64,000 bases of DNA from an uncultured Eubacteriales bacterium (lineage in GTDB: Bacteria; Bacillota; Clostridia; Oscillospirales; Oscillospiraceae), in the NCBI GenBank assembly GCA_900549405.1, contig URNZ01000005.1, forward strand, positions 1-64,000, read 5' to 3'. The notes beneath the pieces were generated by a model, which ran no database searches, was not told the DNA's origin, and saw nothing but the letters and a program-made list of their open reading frames with translations. The position numbers and the translations under genes were made by a program. Positions 14,725-22,983 of the stretch are shown here, piece after piece; positions within the stretch are counted from its first letter, which is position 1; each line of letters begins with the position of its first letter.

Positions 14725-15948
14725 TCAGGTGCGGTAGTCGCCGTTGATCTTCACGTAGTCATAGGTCAGGTCGCAGCCCCAGCACTCGGCGCTCTCGTCG
14801 CCCTCGTGCAGGTCCACGTCGATGATGACCTCTTTCTCGGTGAGGATGGTCTTGGCCTTGTCCTCGTCAAAGTCCACGCCGTCGCCCTGCTTGCACACCA
14901 GGATGGACCCGGCCTGAGAGCAGAAGGACACGTCCACATGCTCGGGACGGAAGGGGGCCTTGGAATAGCCCATGGCGCACAGCACACGGCCCCAGTTGGC
15001 GTCGGCGCCAAACATGGCGGCCTTCACCAGGGAGGAGCCCACCACGGCCTTGGCCAGGCGCTCGGCGCTCTCCTCACTGCGGGCCCCGTGCATCTTGCAG
15101 GTGACCAGCTTGCTGGCGCCCTCGCCGTCCCCGGCGATGGCCCGGGACAGATAACGGCAGACCTCCTCCAGGGCGGCCAGGAAGGTCTCATAGTCCTGGT
15201 CCTTCCATTCAATCAGGCTGTTGCCCGCCATGCCGTTGGCCAGCACCACGCACATGTCGTTGGTGGAGGTGTCCCCGTCCACGGTGACCCGGTTGAAGGT
15301 GCGGGCGACCACCTCGTGGAGGGCGTCGCTGAGCATCTCGTGGGTGATGGCGCAGTCGGTGGTGATGAAGGCCAGCATAGTGCCCATGTTGGGATGGATC
15401 ATGCCGGAACCCTTGGCGATGGCGCCCAGGCGGACCTCCTTGCCCCCGATGGTCAGGGAGACGGCGATCTCCTTCTTCACCGTGTCGGTGGTCATGATGG
15501 CGTGGGCGGCGGCGTCAGAGCCGTCGGCGGACAGGGCGGCGGCGGCCTGGGGCAGTCCGGCCTGGATGGCGGAGATGTTGATGGTCTGGCCGATGACGCC
15601 GGTGCTGGCCACCACAAAGTCGCCGGGCTCCCGGCCAGTGGCGGCGGCGGCGGAGACGCTCATGGCCTCGGCGTTCTCATGGCTCTGGGGGCAGCAGGCG
15701 TTGGCGTTGCCGCTGTTGGCCACCACGCCCCAGGCCACGCCGTTTTCCAGGTGGTCCATGGTCACATACAGGGGGGCGGCCTTCACCCGGTTCATGGTGT
15801 AGGTGGCGGCGGCGGCGCACTCCTTCTCCGACAGGATCAGGGCCAGGTCGTTCTTATCCGGGCTGCTGCCCGCCTTCACGCCGCAGTGGACGCCGGCGGC
15901 GGTAAATCCCTTGGCGGCACACACGCCGCCGGAAATCTGATTCAGCAT
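14725..15948 (-). CDS. argJ: Bifunctional glutamate N-acetyltransferase / ornithine acetyltransferase
   Basis: Moves the acetyl group from N-acetylornithine to glutamate, closing the acetyl cycle, and may also use acetyl-CoA. The 407-residue precursor of this family cleaves itself before a conserved Thr. Here the cleavage motif reads NMGTMLAF (about residues 184-191), with Gly instead of the usual Ala before the nucleophile Thr. The later DGDTSTND motif is intact. No argA or argE is seen in the window, which fits the cyclic route. It lies between argC and argB. Confidence 0.95.
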   Translation of the reverse strand: MLNQISGGVCAAKGFTAAGVHCGVKAGSSPDKNDLALILSEKECAAAATYTMNRVKAAPLYVTMDHLENGVAWGVVANSGNANACCPQSHENAEAMSVSAAAATGREPGDFVVASTGVIGQTINISAIQAGLPQAAAALSADGSDAAAHAIMTTDTVKKEIAVSLTIGGKEVRLGAIAKGSGMIHPNMGTMLAFITTDCAITHEMLSDALHEVVARTFNRVTVDGDTSTNDMCVVLANGMAGNSLIEWKDQDYETFLAALEEVCRYLSRAIAGDGEGASKLVTCKMHGARSEESAERLAKAVVGSSLVKAAMFGADANWGRVLCAMGYSKAPFRPEHVDVSFCSQAGSILVCKQGDGVDFDEDKAKTILTEKEVIIDVDLHEGDESAECWGCDLTYDYVKINGDYRT

Positions 15949-16023
15949 AGTGATCTTCCTCGCTTTCCTTAGATGACAGGGGCCGCGCCCCTGGAAGATG
16001 TTTTGACTGTTTGAACAGAACGG

Positions 16024-16968
16024 TCAGTCGATGTTCAGCCCGGTGCTCTCCGGGAAGCCCAGCATGATGTTCATGTTCTGCACCGCCGCGCCGGAGGCCC
16101 CCTTGCCCAGGTTGTCGAACTGGGCGGTGAGCAGGGTCTGGTCGGTGTGGCCGGACACGGTGATGGTCAGGTAATCCTTGCCCGCCAGGGCGCTGGTGGC
16201 CAGACGGGGGGTCTCGCCGCCGAAGGGCAGCACCCGCACCATCTCCTGCCCCTCGTAATAGGAGGAGAGCATCTCGCAGATGTCCTGGGCGGTGGGGGTG
16301 CCGCTGAGCAGCTTATTTTGCAGCATGACGGAGGTCATCATCCCCTGGCGGATGTCCCCCAGGATGGGGACGAACACGGGGGCGCTGTCCAGCCCGGCCA
16401 GCTTTTGCATCTCGGGCAGGTGCTTGTGGGCAAGACCGATGGAATAGAGGCTGGGGGCGTCCAGCAGAGGGCTGCGGTCAGGGGCCTCGTACTCGGCGAT
16501 CATCTTCTTGCCCCCGCCGGAGTAGCCGGTGAGAGAGAAGCAGGTGACGGGATAGTCCCGGGGCAGTACCCCCAGCTGGGCCAGGGGGGCGGCGGTGGAC
16601 AAAAAGCCGGTGGCGTGGCAGCCGGGGTTGGCCACCCGGCTGGCGAACTTGATGCGCTGGCGCTGGCCGGGCAGCAGTTCGGCAAAGCCGTACACCCAGC
16701 CCTCGGCGGTGCGGTGGGCGGTGGAGGCGTCGATGACCCGGGTCTTGGGGTTGTCGATCAGCGTGACCGCCTCTTTGGCGGCGGCGTCAGGCAGGCAGAG
16801 GAAGACCAGGTCGGCCTCGTTTAAAAACTTTCGGCGCTCCTCCGTGTCCTTGCGCTTGTCCTCGTCGATGAGCAGCAGTTCGATATCGTCCCGGCTGCCC
16901 AGGCGCTCATAGATCTGAAGGCCGGTGGTGCCCTCTTTCCCGTCAATGTATACCTTGGGTCGATTCAT
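16024..16968 (-). CDS. argC: N-acetyl-gamma-glutamyl-phosphate reductase, short type 2 form
   Basis: NADPH-dependent reduction of N-acetylglutamyl phosphate to the semialdehyde. Start at 16968 (MNRPKVYIDG) follows GGAGG; 25 upstream in-frame codons are unlikely. The protein is 314 residues and begins VYIDGKEGTTGLQIYERL. This and the short length are the hallmarks of type 2 AGPR rather than the roughly 345-residue type 1 more common in Firmicutes. The catalytic Cys is in NPGCHATGF (about 115). It follows the lipoprotein gene by 40 bp and precedes argJ. Confidence 0.92.
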   Translation of the reverse strand: MNRPKVYIDGKEGTTGLQIYERLGSRDDIELLLIDEDKRKDTEERRKFLNEADLVFLCLPDAAAKEAVTLIDNPKTRVIDASTAHRTAEGWVYGFAELLPGQRQRIKFASRVANPGCHATGFLSTAAPLAQLGVLPRDYPVTCFSLTGYSGGGKKMIAEYEAPDRSPLLDAPSLYSIGLAHKHLPEMQKLAGLDSAPVFVPILGDIRQGMMTSVMLQNKLLSGTPTAQDICEMLSSYYEGQEMVRVLPFGGETPRLATSALAGKDYLTITVSGHTDQTLLTAQFDNLGKGASGAAVQNMNIMLGFPESTGLNID

Positions 16969-17008
16969 GTTTTGATCCTCCCTTATGCGCTTTGCGCTGA
17001 AACGGGTC

Positions 17009-17806
17009 TCAGCCGTTGTGACCGGCAAAGCCCTCGCTTTCATTTACATTATAAAGTCCATAGAAGGACAGGGTGTCCTCCGGGCTCACTTCTTCCTTGG
17101 GGCCCTGATTGGTCCACAGGAGAAAATACTCCGGCAGGTCGGCTAATTTAGCCCCGGGGCAATAGAGCATGACCTCCTGGGCGTTGTCCAGGCCATAGGG
17201 GTCGGCGCTGACATAGCGCACCTGGTCCCGGATGACCTCGTTGCCCGGGGTGTCATACAGATGGATGAACTCCAGCTCCATGGAGTAGATGTGGGGCTTC
17301 TGCTCCACCGGCGGGGTGAAGCGGCCGCTGAAATCGCACTGATACACGGTGGAGTCATAGCCGTCCCCAGCGTCCCCGGCGTCGGCGTCCTCATAATGGC
17401 CGGTAAAGGTCCCGTCCGCCTTGATGGAGATTTGGGTGGACCAGGCCCCCGCGCCGCTGGAGAAGACAAAGGTCTGGGGCAGCTGGGCGAACAGGTCCTC
17501 CTGGGGCTGCTGTGCCTGGGGCTCCGGCTGGCCCGGGTCGGCCTGCTGAGACGGGTCTGGGTCCTGAGCCTGCTGGGGGTCGTCCTCCGGCGCTTGATCG
17601 CCGGAGCTGTCGCCGCTGCCGTCTGCCGGGGACTGGGTGCTCTTGTCAGTGCCTGCGGGGCGTTCCTCTCGGGCTGACGCCGAGGTGCTCACGGCGCTCT
17701 GGGGCGGCTGAGACTGGTCCAGCGGGCTCTCCCCCCGGCTGCCGCATCCGGCCAGCAGCAACACCGCCGCCGCCAGGGCCAGGGCCCGCTTTTTTATGTG
17801 ATACAT
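17009..17806 (-). CDS. Lipoprotein of unknown function, first gene of the arg operon
   Basis: A 265-residue lipoprotein. The start at 17806 (MYHIKKRALAL) has GGAAGAGAA upstream and gives a signal peptide with lipobox LLLAGCGS (Cys 21). Residues about 25-110 are low-complexity Pro/Gln/Asp/Ser, likely a flexible wall-spanning spacer. The folded C-terminal half (about 115-265) is hydrophobic and aromatic-rich (FVFSSGAGAW, FTGHYEDAD), but I do not recognise the family. It lies between the operon promoter and argC. Its place there may be chance, or it may share control with arginine genes. Confidence 0.75.
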   Translation of the reverse strand: MYHIKKRALALAAAVLLLAGCGSRGESPLDQSQPPQSAVSTSASAREERPAGTDKSTQSPADGSGDSSGDQAPEDDPQQAQDPDPSQQADPGQPEPQAQQPQEDLFAQLPQTFVFSSGAGAWSTQISIKADGTFTGHYEDADAGDAGDGYDSTVYQCDFSGRFTPPVEQKPHIYSMELEFIHLYDTPGNEVIRDQVRYVSADPYGLDNAQEVMLYCPGAKLADLPEYFLLWTNQGPKEEVSPEDTLSFYGLYNVNESEGFAGHNG

Positions 17807-17837
17807 CGGTTCTCTTCCTTCCCGGATAAAATGCGCG

Positions 17838-17857
17838 GGCGGGGGCAAGCCCCCGCC
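17838..17857 (-). terminator. Hairpin in the arg operon leader (candidate attenuator)
   Basis: GGCGGGGGC (17838-17846) pairs with GCCCCCGCC (17849-17857). Read on the minus strand the hairpin is followed by GCGCATTTTAT. It lies between the promoter at 17878-17906 and the lipoprotein start, so it could weaken read-through. The T tract is short and offset. Confidence 0.4.
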
Positions 17858-17877
17858 GCTAAAGGCTTTTCGCCACA

Positions 17878-17906
17878 ATCATACCCGGTCTGTGGTCCTT
17901 TTGCAA
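17878..17906 (-). promoter_or_regulatory. Promoter of the lipoprotein-argCJBDF operon
   Basis: Minus-strand TTGCAA and TATGAT separated by 17 bp, about 70 bp before the lipoprotein start. Confidence 0.65.
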
Positions 17907-17912
17907 CTGTTT

Positions 17913-17938
17913 TCCACAATGTCCTGCATTTTTGTGGA
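17913..17938. promoter_or_regulatory. Palindrome just upstream of the arg operon -35
   Basis: TCCACAA (17913-17919) and TTGTGGA (17932-17938) form 7-bp inverted arms 12 bp apart, 7 bp upstream of the -35. It may be a regulator site. The arms also resemble DnaA boxes (TTTTCCACA), which may be coincidence. Confidence 0.35.
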
Positions 17939-17974
17939 TTATTTTCGGGTTTGGTAAGTGTTTTTTAGGCCGCC

Positions 17975-19357
17975 TTACTTGGTGTGCTCGCCCACGAACT
18001 GCTCGATGAGTTCGATCTGCTTCTGGACGCTCTCCTTGGCGGGGCCGCCATAGACCTTGCGCTCGTTGACGCAGGTCTTCAGGGCCAGGGCGTCGTACAC
18101 GTCCTCGTCGAACAGGGAGGAGATGGCCCGGAAATCCTTCAGGGTCAGGGTGTCCAGGGTGTCGCCGGACTTGATGCACATGTTCACCAGGCGGCCCACG
18201 ATCATATAGGCCTCCCGGAAGGGCAGGCCCTTCTTGGTCAGATAGTCGGCGCAGTCGGTGGCGTTGATAAAGCCGCCTGCGGCAGCCTTGGCCATGTTCT
18301 TGGGCCGGACGGTGAGGGTGTCCACCATGGCGGCGAACACGGGCAGGCACAGCTCCACGGTGTCGATGGCGTCGAAGATGGCCTCCTTGTCCTCCTGCAT
18401 GTCCTTGTTATAGGCCAGGGGCAGGGACTTCATCACGGTGAGCAGGGTGACCAGTGCGCCGTAGACCCGGCCCGTCTTGCCCCGGACCAGCTCGGCCACG
18501 TCGGGGTTCTTCTTCTGGGGCATGATGGAGGAGCCGGTGGAATAGGCGTCGTCCAGGTCCACATACTTGAACTCCCAGGAGCACCACAGCACGATCTCCT
18601 CGGAGAAGCGGGACAGGTGCATCATCAGGATGGACAGGTCGGCCATCAGCTCGATGGCATAGTCACGGTCAGAGACCGAGTCCATGGAGTTGTCCGTGGG
18701 CTTGCTGAAGCCTAGGGCGTGGGCGGTCTGGAACCGGTCCACGGGATAGGTGGAGGTGGCCAGGGCGCCGGCGCCCAGGGGGCACTCGTCCAGCCGCTCC
18801 AGGCAGTCCTCCAGCCGGGTCACGTCCCGCTTGAACATGTTGGCATAGGCCATCATATAGTGGGCGAAGGTGGTGGGCTGGGCACGCTGAAGGTGGGTGT
18901 AGCCGGGCATCACCGTGTCCAGGTTGGCCTTGGCCTTTTTCACCAGCACCTGCTCCAGGTCCAGCACCTGCTTGATGATGGCGGGGATCTCTTCCTTCAC
19001 ATACAGGCGGGTGTCCACGGCCACCTGGTCGTTCCGGGAGCGGGCGGTGTGCAGCCGCTTGCCCGCGTCGCCGATGCGCTGGGTCAGCATGGCCTCGATG
19101 TTCATGTGGATGTCCTCGTTGTCCAGGGAGAACTCCACCTTGCCGTCATCGATGTCGGCCAGGATGGCCTTCAGGCCCTCGATGATCTTCTCGGCCTCGT
19201 GCTCCTCGATGATGCCCTGCTTGCCCAGCATGGCGGCGTGGGCGATGGAGCCCCGGATGTCCTGCTGATACAGCCGGGCGTCAAAGCCGATGGAGGAATT
19301 AAAGTCGTTTACCAGTGTGTCGGTCTCCTTCTGAAACCGTCCAGCCCAAAGCTTCAT
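17975..19357 (-). CDS. argH: Argininosuccinate lyase
   Basis: Splits argininosuccinate into arginine and fumarate, the last step of the pathway. The 460-residue protein starts MKLWAGRF and has the fumarase-superfamily signature GSSIMPQKKNPD (about residues 277-288), with the catalytic Ser in the mobile loop before it. Length is normal. It follows argG on the minus strand, but a strong 14-bp-stem terminator lies between the two, so argH probably depends on read-through or its own promoter. Confidence 0.96.
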   Translation of the reverse strand: MKLWAGRFQKETDTLVNDFNSSIGFDARLYQQDIRGSIAHAAMLGKQGIIEEHEAEKIIEGLKAILADIDDGKVEFSLDNEDIHMNIEAMLTQRIGDAGKRLHTARSRNDQVAVDTRLYVKEEIPAIIKQVLDLEQVLVKKAKANLDTVMPGYTHLQRAQPTTFAHYMMAYANMFKRDVTRLEDCLERLDECPLGAGALATSTYPVDRFQTAHALGFSKPTDNSMDSVSDRDYAIELMADLSILMMHLSRFSEEIVLWCSWEFKYVDLDDAYSTGSSIMPQKKNPDVAELVRGKTGRVYGALVTLLTVMKSLPLAYNKDMQEDKEAIFDAIDTVELCLPVFAAMVDTLTVRPKNMAKAAAGGFINATDCADYLTKKGLPFREAYMIVGRLVNMCIKSGDTLDTLTLKDFRAISSLFDEDVYDALALKTCVNERKVYGGPAKESVQKQIELIEQFVGEHTK

Positions 19358-19417
19358 AGTATTTTCTACCTTTCCGGCGTCCCCACAAACATCTGGTATG
19401 TGGGACGCAATATTAAA

Positions 19418-19451
19418 TTGAGAGTGGAGACGCGCGGGTCTCCACTCTCAA
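19418..19451 (-). terminator. Terminator between argG and argH
   Basis: Perfect 14-bp arms (19418-19431 and 19438-19451) with a 6-nt loop. On the minus strand it is followed by TTTAATATT. It ends the argG transcript at least in part. Confidence 0.85.
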
Positions 19452-19469
19452 AAAGCGTCTATTCGCGTC

Positions 19470-20687
19470 TTACTTCAGCTTACCCTGGTCCCGCAGCGCC
19501 TGAACGGTGTCGGGCAGGCCCCACAGGTTGATAAAGCCGGTGGCGTCATCCTGGTTATAGTCGCTCTCCTCAAAGGTGACCAGATCCTCGGAGTACAGGG
19601 TCTCGGGGGAGGTGACGGAGGCGGTGATGATGTTGCCCTTATAGAGCTTGAGCTTCACAGTGCCGGTGACGTGCTTCTGGGTGTCCACGGCGAAGGCCTG
19701 CAGGGCCTCCCGCAGGGGGGTGAACCACTTGCCGTTGTACACCAGGTCGGCAAAGTCCACGGCCAGCTTCTGCTTCATGTGCTTGGTGTCCTTGTCGATG
19801 GTGATCATCTCCAGCACCTCGTGGGCGCGGTAGAGGATGGTGCCGCCGGGAGTCTCGTACACGCCCCGGTCCTTCATGCCCACCAGACGGTTCTCCACGA
19901 TGTCCAGCAGACCGATGCCGTTGTCGCCGCCCAGCTTGTTCAGCTTGCGGATGATGTCGCTGGCCTTCATCTTCTCGCCGTCGATGGCCACGGGCCAGCC
20001 CTTCTCAAAGTCCAGGGTGACATAGGTGGCCTTGTCGGGGGCCACGGCGGGGGACACGCCCATCTCCAGGAAGCCGGGCTCGTCATACTTAGGCTCGTTG
20101 GCGGGGTCCTCCAGGTCCAGACCCTCGTGGCTCAGGTGCCACAGGTTCTTGTCCTTGGAATAGTTGGTCTCCCGGGAGATCTTCAGGGGCACGTTGTGGG
20201 CCTCGGCATAGTCGATCTCCTCGTCACGGCCCTTGATGGACCACTCACGCCAGGGGGCGATGATCTTCATCTCGGGGGCGAAGCGCTTGATGGCCAGCTC
20301 GAACCGGACCTGGTCGTTGCCCTTGCCGGTGCAGCCGTGGCAGATGGCGTCGGCGCCCTCCTTCTTGGCGATCTCCACCAGGCGCTTGGCGATGACGGGA
20401 CGGGCAAAGGCGGTGCCCAGCAGATAGTCCTCGTACTTGGCGCCCATCATCATAGAGGGGATGATGACGTCGTCCACCATCTCGTCGGTCAGGTCCTCGA
20501 TGTACAGCTTGGAGGCACCGGTCTTGATGGCCTTCTCCTCCAGGCCGTCCAGCTCGCTGCCCTGGCCCACGTCGGCGGAGACGGCGATGATCTCGGGGTT
20601 ATTATAGTTCTCCTTCAGCCAGGGGATGATGATGGAAGTATCCAGACCGCCGGAATAGGCGAGCACCACTTTTTTCACTTCAGCCAT
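19470..20687 (-). CDS. argG: Argininosuccinate synthase
   Basis: Joins citrulline and aspartate using ATP. The 405-residue protein opens with the PP-loop motif AYSGGLDTS (about residues 9-17), then has [13 protein letters not shown] (about 115) and the expected family length. GGAGGAAA precedes the ATG at 20687. Its promoter is at 20775-20803. It leads the argG-argH pair; with the operon at 11.6-17.8 kb the window encodes all steps from glutamate to arginine except carbamoyl phosphate synthesis. Confidence 0.96.
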   Translation of the reverse strand: MAEVKKVVLAYSGGLDTSIIIPWLKENYNNPEIIAVSADVGQGSELDGLEEKAIKTGASKLYIEDLTDEMVDDVIIPSMMMGAKYEDYLLGTAFARPVIAKRLVEIAKKEGADAICHGCTGKGNDQVRFELAIKRFAPEMKIIAPWREWSIKGRDEEIDYAEAHNVPLKISRETNYSKDKNLWHLSHEGLDLEDPANEPKYDEPGFLEMGVSPAVAPDKATYVTLDFEKGWPVAIDGEKMKASDIIRKLNKLGGDNGIGLLDIVENRLVGMKDRGVYETPGGTILYRAHEVLEMITIDKDTKHMKQKLAVDFADLVYNGKWFTPLREALQAFAVDTQKHVTGTVKLKLYKGNIITASVTSPETLYSEDLVTFEESDYNQDDATGFINLWGLPDTVQALRDQGKLK

Positions 20688-20774
20688 GATGTATTTCCTC
20701 CATAAAGACAGTTTGAAAGGGATTTTCCGCGCTTTTTGCGGAAAGAAAAGCCTTTCGGTTGTTTCAGTGCTGTC

Positions 20775-20803
20775 AGTCTATCACTCTTAGGGCGGAATTG
20801 CAA
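20775..20803 (-). promoter_or_regulatory. Promoter of argG
   Basis: Minus-strand TTGCAA and TAGACT separated by 17 bp, about 90 bp before the ATG. The rest of the 20688-21015 gap is AT-rich regulatory sequence with no convincing gene. Confidence 0.5.
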
Positions 20804-20864
20804 CCCCCTATTCGCATAGTTATCCATATTTTTTCCCGACCTATCCGTATATTTTCACCAAAAA

Positions 20865-20910
20865 TGAATATTATGCAAAAAATCACTGGATTTTATACAT
20901 TACTATGCAT
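20865..20910. promoter_or_regulatory. Two candidate ArgR (ARG box) sites
   Basis: TGAATATTATGCA (20865-20877) and TACATTACTATGCA (20896-20909) resemble the ARG box TGAATnnnnATTCA, the first one base short in the spacer. They lie between argG and the divergent gene at 21016. The match is imperfect, and the sites lie upstream of the argG promoter rather than over it. Confidence 0.3.
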
Positions 20911-20928
20911 ACGAAAACAGTCCGGGAC

Positions 20929-20957
20929 TTGCCTTTTTCGCCGGGATGGGGTACACT
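20929..20957 (+). promoter_or_regulatory. Promoter of the DUF1294 gene
   Basis: TTGCCT, 17-bp spacer, TACACT, about 60 bp before the start codon. Confidence 0.5.
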
Positions 20958-21015
20958 GAGAAAAATTTGAACGAATAAAAAAGAGTGAATATCAAATCAA
21001 ACGAGGTGTATCTTT

Positions 21016-21303
21016 ATGCCAAAGCTCTTCTGGCAGGTTTTATATTATTATCTCATCGCGGTGAACGTCCTGGCCTTTGTCCTGATGGGCATCGACAAGC
21101 GCCGGGCCAAGAAAAACGCCTGGCGCATCCCGGAGAAGACATTGTTCCTCCCGGCGATTTTCGGCGGGGCGCTGGGGGGCGTGGCGGGGATGCGCCTGTT
21201 CCGCCACAAGACCCGCCACTGGTACTTCAAATATGGCTTCCCCCTGCTGCTGCTCCTCCAGCTGGCCGGGGCGGGCTGGTGTCTCTGGCGGTTCCGAGGA
21301 TAA
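21016..21303 (+). CDS. DUF1294 small membrane protein
   Basis: A 95-residue membrane protein with hydrophobic segments at about 7-24, 43-58 and 73-88. The MGIDKRRAKKNAWRIPE stretch (about 24-40), then a Gly-rich turn and RHKTRHWYFKYGFP (about 63-76), are characteristic of DUF1294 proteins. The function is unknown. An AGGTG site precedes the ATG. It is divergent from argG and 78 bp before a small Gln-rich gene. Confidence 0.85.
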   Translation: MPKLFWQVLYYYLIAVNVLAFVLMGIDKRRAKKNAWRIPEKTLFLPAIFGGALGGVAGMRLFRHKTRHWYFKYGFPLLLLLQLAGAGWCLWRFRG

Positions 21304-21381
21304 AAATTTTCTTCTTTCGGTATAGTTCTCCAGTGATCGGTCCAGACTATCCCCAGACCCAATGCAAAGGAGGCTTGGACC

Positions 21382-21501
21382 ATGCAGGCAAAGCACAAGG
21401 ACCGCACCCAGCGCACTCAGACCCAGGATGCCCGGCAGCCCCAGGAGCCGCAGAAGCAGCCCCAGACCCAGAACAGCCGGCAGACCCCCAGCAGCCGCTG
21501 A
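21382..21501 (+). CDS. 39-residue Gln-rich microprotein
   Basis: ATG at 21382 has a near-perfect Shine-Dalgarno sequence, AAAGGAGG, with 9-nt spacing, and a strong terminator follows the stop codon by 28 bp. The peptide begins MQAKHKDRTQ and ends TPSSR. About a third of its residues are Gln, the rest mainly Arg, Lys, Thr and Pro, with no hydrophobic segment. It is probably basic, soluble and unstructured. I do not recognise the family. The gene is supported only by its signals, not by homology. Confidence 0.55.
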   Translation: MQAKHKDRTQRTQTQDARQPQEPQKQPQTQNSRQTPSSR

Positions 21502-21528
21502 GACGCCCGACTCATGTGCATCCTCCCG

Positions 21529-21563
21529 CCGCCGGACCGCAGCCACGGTCCGGCGGAATTTTT
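21529..21563 (+). terminator. Terminator of the Gln-rich microprotein gene
   Basis: Perfect 11-bp arms (CCGCCGGACCG, 21529-21539, with 21546-21556), 6-nt loop, then AATTTTT. Confidence 0.9.
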
Positions 21564-21594
21564 GCGTTTCACACAAAAGTTCACAAATAAAATC

Positions 21595-21622
21595 TTGACT
21601 GCTGGGACAAATATTATATAAT
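21595..21622 (+). promoter_or_regulatory. Promoter of the gene at 21657
   Basis: TTGACT, 16-bp spacer, TATAAT; a near-consensus sigma-A promoter. Confidence 0.8.
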
Positions 21623-21656
21623 TTGCTTAGAAAGCCGGAGAAAGGGGGCCTGATCC

Positions 21657-22133
21657 ATGAAACGAAACATCGTGATCCCGGTGGCGGCAGTGACAGCCGT
21701 CCTGCTGCTGGTCATCAGCGGCGTGCGGGAGAGCCGCTACACCTATGAGACCCAGCCCGGCGGCTCTGTACAGGTCCAGGGCGGCGGCTTTGCCGGGCGG
21801 CAGTATCCCGGCGGCGTGGCCATGGGGGCCGGGGGCGGCCTGCTGTTCTGGCTGGACCAGGGCGGCCCCGAGCTGGAGCTGACGGCGGAGTTCCCCGACA
21901 AGGCCGTCCCGGTGTCGATCTCCCTGGGGGAGCTGGGCGGCATGAACGGAACGCCGGTGTTCGTCCCGGCTGACGAGAACTATTATAAGGTGTGGGTGGA
22001 TGTGTCCGCCCAGGTGACCCGGACGGATGTCTATCGGGTGGACCGGCGCACCGGCGCGCGGGAGCTGTGGAACAGCACCTATGCCACGGAGGAGGTCCAG
22101 GCCGTGCCGGAGGCCGTCCCGGTGGAGACATAA
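21657..22133 (+). CDS. Membrane-anchored protein of unknown function
   Basis: A 158-residue protein with an N-terminal hydrophobic segment (about 5-22) that is either a signal anchor or an uncleaved signal peptide. A Gly-rich stretch follows (about 40-66, QVQGGGFAGRQYPGG), then a beta-rich domain (about 70-145). AAAGGGGG precedes the ATG. It has its own promoter and terminator and lies before the two-component genes, so it is a monocistronic unit. I do not recognise a family; an extracytoplasmic location is the only safe statement. Confidence 0.7.
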   Translation: MKRNIVIPVAAVTAVLLLVISGVRESRYTYETQPGGSVQVQGGGFAGRQYPGGVAMGAGGGLLFWLDQGGPELELTAEFPDKAVPVSISLGELGGMNGTPVFVPADENYYKVWVDVSAQVTRTDVYRVDRRTGARELWNSTYATEEVQAVPEAVPVET

Positions 22134-22145
22134 GAGATCAGAATT

Positions 22146-22190
22146 GGCCGCCGCCGAAGTCCTGAAATGGGGCTTTGGCGGCGGTCTTTA
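22146..22190 (+). terminator. Terminator after the gene at 21657
   Basis: Stem of about 14 bp with G-T pairs (22146-22159 with 22173-22186), followed by TTTA. Confidence 0.75.
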
Positions 22191-22213
22191 ATATTTCTTA
22201 AGAAAATTCGCCC

Positions 22214-22241
22214 TTGCAACTTAATGGCGGTGTGTTATGCT
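22214..22241 (+). promoter_or_regulatory. Promoter of the two-component operon
   Basis: TTGCAA, 16-bp spacer, TATGCT, about 45 bp before the response-regulator start. Confidence 0.5.
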
Positions 22242-22284
22242 AGACACAAGACAAGAAATCTGATGACGCAAGGGAGAGCGGCGT

Positions 22285-22983
22285 ATGTATACCATTTTGA
22301 TCTGTGACGACGACAAGGACATCGTCTCCGCCCTGGATATCTATCTCACCAGCGAGGGCTATCGCACCCTGAAGGCCTATAACGGGCGGGAGGCCATCCA
22401 GGCCGTGGAGCAGAACGAGGTCCATCTGATCCTGATGGACGTGATGATGCCCGAGCTGGACGGCATCCGGGCCACCGCCAAGCTGCGGGAGGGGAGCAAC
22501 GTGCCCATTATCCTCCTCACCGCCAAGAGCGAGGACGCGGACAAGATCCTGGGCCTGAACATCGGGGCGGACGACTATATCACCAAGCCCTTCAACCCCC
22601 TGGAGGTGATGGCCCGGGTGAAGTCCCAGCTGCGGCGGTATACCAGCCTGGGGGGTGCGGACAAGGGCCCCGGCCTGCTCACCGTGGGACCCATCACCAT
22701 GGACGACGGGGCCAAGCGGGTGACGGTGGACGGGGAGCCGGTGGCTCTCACCCCCATCGAGTATAACGTGCTCAAGCTGCTGCTGTCCCACCCGGGACAG
22801 GTGTTCTCCTCCGCCCAGATCTATGAGCAGGTGTGGAACGACCCGGCCTATGGCTCGGAGAATACGGTGGCCGTCCACATCCGCCACCTGCGGGAGAAGA
22901 TCGAGATCGATCCCGCCGACCCCCGCTATTTAAAAGTGGTGTGGGGCCTGGGCTATAAGCTGGAGAAGGGGGCCGCGGGATGA
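22285..22983 (+). CDS. OmpR/PhoB-family response regulator
   Basis: A 232-residue regulator with a receiver domain (1-120) showing acidic DDD at 8-10, phospho-acceptor Asp 52 in LMDVMMPELDG, and the KPF motif near 100. A winged-helix DNA-binding domain follows (about 135-230; LTPIEYNVLKLLLSHPG, then VAVHIRHLREKIE). It overlaps the kinase gene by 4 bp (ATGA) and so is translationally coupled to it. It resembles VanR-type regulators. The targets are unknown. Confidence 0.93.
   Translation: MYTILICDDDKDIVSALDIYLTSEGYRTLKAYNGREAIQAVEQNEVHLILMDVMMPELDGIRATAKLREGSNVPIILLTAKSEDADKILGLNIGADDYITKPFNPLEVMARVKSQLRRYTSLGGADKGPGLLTVGPITMDDGAKRVTVDGEPVALTPIEYNVLKLLLSHPGQVFSSAQIYEQVWNDPAYGSENTVAVHIRHLREKIEIDPADPRYLKVVWGLGYKLEKGAAG

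Noticed and set aside
17913..17938. Replication origin suggested by two DnaA-box-like sequences
   Set aside because: Only two imperfect sites, no AT-rich unwinding region, and no dnaA or dnaN gene nearby.
20759..20959. Possible 66-residue plus-strand gene upstream of the DUF1294 gene
   Set aside because: No ribosome binding site, odd composition, and it overlaps the argG promoter and candidate ARG boxes.
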